Assembly: GCA_023415275.1 (NCBI GenBank)
Contig: JAEZLJ010000110.1
Coordinates: 1-24,055, forward strand
Direction of reading: 5' to 3'
Origin: Bacteroidota bacterium
GTDB lineage: Bacteria; Bacteroidota; Bacteroidia; Chitinophagales; Chitinophagaceae
Length of the DNA: 24,055 nucleotides
Shown piece by piece: positions 22,331 through 24,055 of this stretch. The notes under the pieces were generated by a model. That model was given only the letters and a program-made list of their open reading frames with translations, was not told where the DNA came from and searched no databases. Position 1 is the stretch's first letter. Each line of letters begins with the position of its first letter. The translations under genes and the position numbers were made by a program.

Positions 22331-23185
22331 ATGCTTGATACTTCAAAGAACATTGCGCTGATATGTAATCCTACGCATACCAATAAGAAGGCGCTGGCTA
22401 TTTGCAGGAATGTGGCGACTTTACTCAAGGAAAGAGAGATCAGGCATTCTATATATGTTACGGAGTGGCCAGGAGGGTGGCAGGATATTTCCGAAGCATG
22501 GATTATTGGTGGAGATGGTACCGTAAATTATTTCATCAATAAGTATCCAGGTTGTCCTGTTCCTTTAGCGATATTTGCAGGTGGAACTGGTAATGATCTT
22601 CATTGGATGTTATACGGTAAAATTGATCTGGCTTCCCAGGTAGATAGATTGCTGCAGGCAAAGCCTCAATTAATAGATGCAGGAAAATGTAACGGGAAAT
22701 TATTTATAAACGGCGTAGGTATAGGGTTTGATGGCTCTATTGTTAAAGACCTGGCCGGCAAGACTAAATGGCCTGGTAAAACCTCCTATTTTATTTCTAT
22801 TATAAAACATTTATGGGGTTATAAAGAGCAGCAGGGATTAATCCATGTTGATGGAGAGACCATGCAGGGAAAATATTTTCTAATTAGTGTTGCCAATGGC
22901 AAACGTTATGGAGGAGGATTTCATGTGGCTCCAAAAGCATCTTTCTGTGATGGGCTTCTCGATCTCAATATTGTAAAAGAGATCGTCCCATTAAAAAGAT
23001 TACGCTACTTGCCGGTGATTGAGAAAGGCCATCATCTTGATCTTTCATTTGTGGAATACAGGCATGTAAAAAATGTCAGGTTATCATTTAATACCATTCA
23101 GCCGGCGCATATGGATGGGGAATATTTGGAAGCGAAGGACTTCGATATTTCAATATTGTCGAAAAGCTTTTCTTTTATTTACTGA
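22331..23185 (+). CDS. Diacylglycerol/lipid kinase family protein
   Basis: The 284-residue product belongs to the DAGK catalytic-domain (YegS/DgkB-like) family of cytoplasmic lipid kinases. The nucleotide-binding GGDGTVN (60-66) and GGTGND (84-89) motifs are present, together with the N-terminal strand IALICNPTH, ILE/VAL-rich VNGVGIGFDGSIVK and the C-terminal HMDGE (usually H.DGE) motif. It is expected to phosphorylate diacylglycerol or a related lipid in membrane lipid recycling; the exact substrate is not evident. The start ATG immediately follows the terminator T tract of the previous gene, so its promoter must lie in or before that hairpin, or the mRNA is nearly leaderless. A TATATTTA box at 22296-22303 is a weak candidate. 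Its 3' end overlaps the rhomboid gene by 36 nt. Confidence 0.93.
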   Translation: MLDTSKNIALICNPTHTNKKALAICRNVATLLKEREIRHSIYVTEWPGGWQDISEAWIIGGDGTVNYFINKYPGCPVPLAIFAGGTGNDLHWMLYGKIDLASQVDRLLQAKPQLIDAGKCNGKLFINGVGIGFDGSIVKDLAGKTKWPGKTSYFISIIKHLWGYKEQQGLIHVDGETMQGKYFLISVANGKRYGGGFHVAPKASFCDGLLDLNIVKEIVPLKRLRYLPVIEKGHHLDLSFVEYRHVKNVRLSFNTIQPAHMDGEYLEAKDFDISILSKSFSFIY

Positions 23186-23917
23186 AGCCAACTCTTTGTT
23201 TACAAATAATTTGACCAGCAGCAATCCGGCAATAAAACCTCCTATATGGGCGGCATATGCTACACCTCCGGTTTCATCGCCTAGTGCACCCATACTATTG
23301 ATCAATTGAAACAGGAACCATAAACCTACAGCTATAAAGGCTGGGACAGAAAAAATGCCAAATAGGAACCAAACATGAACACGTCGCCCGGGGTGTTGTA
23401 AAATATATCCACCCATGACACCTGATATAGCACCCGAAGCGCCGAGGCTTGGCATCAAAAGGTTGTGTCCAAGGTAAGCAGTTGTAAGTACATGGCTCAA
23501 ACTGGCAATAATGCCACACAATAAGTAAAATAAGAGATAATTGAAATGCCCCATATCGTTTTCAAGATTGTCTCCAAAGATCCAGAGGAAAAGCATGTTG
23601 CCCGCGATATGGGCAATGCTTCCATGCATGAACATAGAAGTAAATAAAGTAAGGTAAACGGGAATGTCAGTAGGTTGAAGTCCTGGCATTTCAAACCTTT
23701 GATGTGTGATAGGGTCCATGAATATCCTGGGATCTGTAACAATGTCTCTTCCTGTGAGTATCTCGCCAGGTACCGTGGAATAAGCATAAGTAAAATGTAT
23801 GTCATTACCCAGGTGTTGGAGAAAAACAAAGACAAGGATATTCAGAATGATCAGTAAATAATTGATCATCGGGGTAATCTGTCTGTCCCTGTTATCATCA
23901 CCGATGGGTAGTAACAT
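23150..23917 (-). CDS. Rhomboid-family intramembrane serine protease
   Basis: The 255-residue polytopic inner-membrane protein has a first helix at about 17-35 (MINYLLIILNILVFVFLQHL). An extracytoplasmic loop follows, then the rhomboid core: HGSIAHIAGNMLFLWIFGDNLE (His98, His103, Asn107), the catalytic Ser161 in GASGAISGVMG, and His224 in AAHIGGFIAGLLL. The Ser-His dyad and oxyanion residues are intact, so activity is expected. Substrates are unknown. The C-terminal 12 residues are encoded in the 36-nt overlap with the convergent lipid-kinase gene. The upstream gap to the terminator of the next minus-strand gene is only about 43 nt and AT-rich; its promoter must be squeezed there. Confidence 0.95.
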   Translation of the reverse strand: MLLPIGDDNRDRQITPMINYLLIILNILVFVFLQHLGNDIHFTYAYSTVPGEILTGRDIVTDPRIFMDPITHQRFEMPGLQPTDIPVYLTLFTSMFMHGSIAHIAGNMLFLWIFGDNLENDMGHFNYLLFYLLCGIIASLSHVLTTAYLGHNLLMPSLGASGAISGVMGGYILQHPGRRVHVWFLFGIFSVPAFIAVGLWFLFQLINSMGALGDETGGVAYAAHIGGFIAGLLLVKLFVNKELASVNKRKAFRQY

Positions 23918-23960
23918 AAATTATTTTTATAAAATTGATAGAAACGGTATTCCCGAAAAT

Positions 23961-23984
23961 AAAAAAGTCCCTTTTGGGGACTTT
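23961..23984 (-). terminator. Terminator of the downstream RNA-binding-protein gene
   Basis: AAAGTCCC (23964-23971) pairs with GGGACTTT (23977-23984). The A run at 23961-23966 gives the U tract on the minus strand. It lies 22 nt beyond the stop codon of the partial gene at the window end. Confidence 0.85.
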
Positions 23985-24006
23985 AAATAAGCTGCATGTA
24001 TGAGGA

Positions 24007-24055
24007 TTAATAGCTGTCTCTGTAACCACCACCGCCGCCATTGCCGCCGCGATTG
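24007..24055 (-). CDS. C-terminal end of a probable Gly-rich RNA-binding (RRM) protein (5' part outside window)
   Basis: On the minus strand the frame reads ...NRGGNGGGGGYRDSY, then TAA at 24009-24007, followed by a strong terminator. A Gly/Asn/Arg-rich tail ending in Tyr is characteristic of Bacteroidota single-RRM, cold-inducible RNA-binding proteins. Only 15 residues are in the window, so the RRM itself is not seen and another Gly-rich protein cannot be excluded. Confidence 0.6.
   Translation of the reverse strand, partial: NRGGNGGGGGYRDSY

Overview
The window looks like chromosomal DNA from a member of the Bacteroidota, most likely Chitinophagaceae or a close relative. Pointers are a type IX secretion (T9SS) C-terminal sorting domain, Bacteroidota-style promoter boxes (TTTG / TAnnTTTG), the near absence of Shine-Dalgarno sequences, DUF2807 and DUF5916 proteins, and a Gly-rich tail typical of Bacteroidota RRM proteins. 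The genus call is inference. No tRNA, rRNA, CRISPR, insertion sequence or phage structural gene was seen.

Layout. 1-2.7 kb: the 3' end of a large secreted T9SS protein (+) and a papain-like lipoprotein (-), each with a clear terminator. 2.7-5.75 kb: a gene-poor, accessory-looking stretch holding an FRG-domain protein, an uncharacterised Bacteroidota protein beginning MAKQIGH, a small ORF, and a striking composite of three successive tandem-repeat blocks (11-, 7- and 10-bp units) between the first two genes. 5.76-8.2 kb: a 55-residue membrane protein (+) convergent with a surE / membrane protein / lpxB operon (-). 8.4-9.2 kb: an XRE-S24 repressor with a promoter flanked and overlapped by two identical dyad operators. 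9.2-11.7 kb: an exported DUF5916 protein. 11.7-18.6 kb: a minus-strand block carrying the complete four-gene ligase-associated DNA damage response set (exonuclease, ATP-dependent ligase, Lhr-like helicase, PdeM phosphoesterase), followed by a translationally coupled histone-deacetylase-family gene. 18.6-21.4 kb: a periplasmic-binding-protein-like exported protein and guaA. 21.5-24.1 kb: a DUF2807 lipoprotein, a diacylglycerol-kinase-family lipid kinase, a rhomboid protease and the last residues of an RNA-binding protein.

How the genes work together. The ligase-associated cluster is the clearest functional unit: nuclease, ligase, helicase and phosphoesterase are joined by 1-4 nt junctions, except for a 121-nt gap before pdeM that holds a promoter box. 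Its presence close to an S24 repressor that retains Ala-Gly, Ser and Lys in LexA-like spacing raises the untested possibility of a damage-responsive neighbourhood. The surE/lpxB operon and guaA are housekeeping. Three convergent gene pairs overlap at their 3' ends (11, 4 and 36 nt) with no terminator between them. Two terminator hairpins end directly at the start codon of the next gene. I found no wholly new multi-gene system that the sequence alone can prove. The best candidates for something undescribed are the FRG / tandem-repeat / MAKQIGH segment and the HDAC-PdeM coupling.
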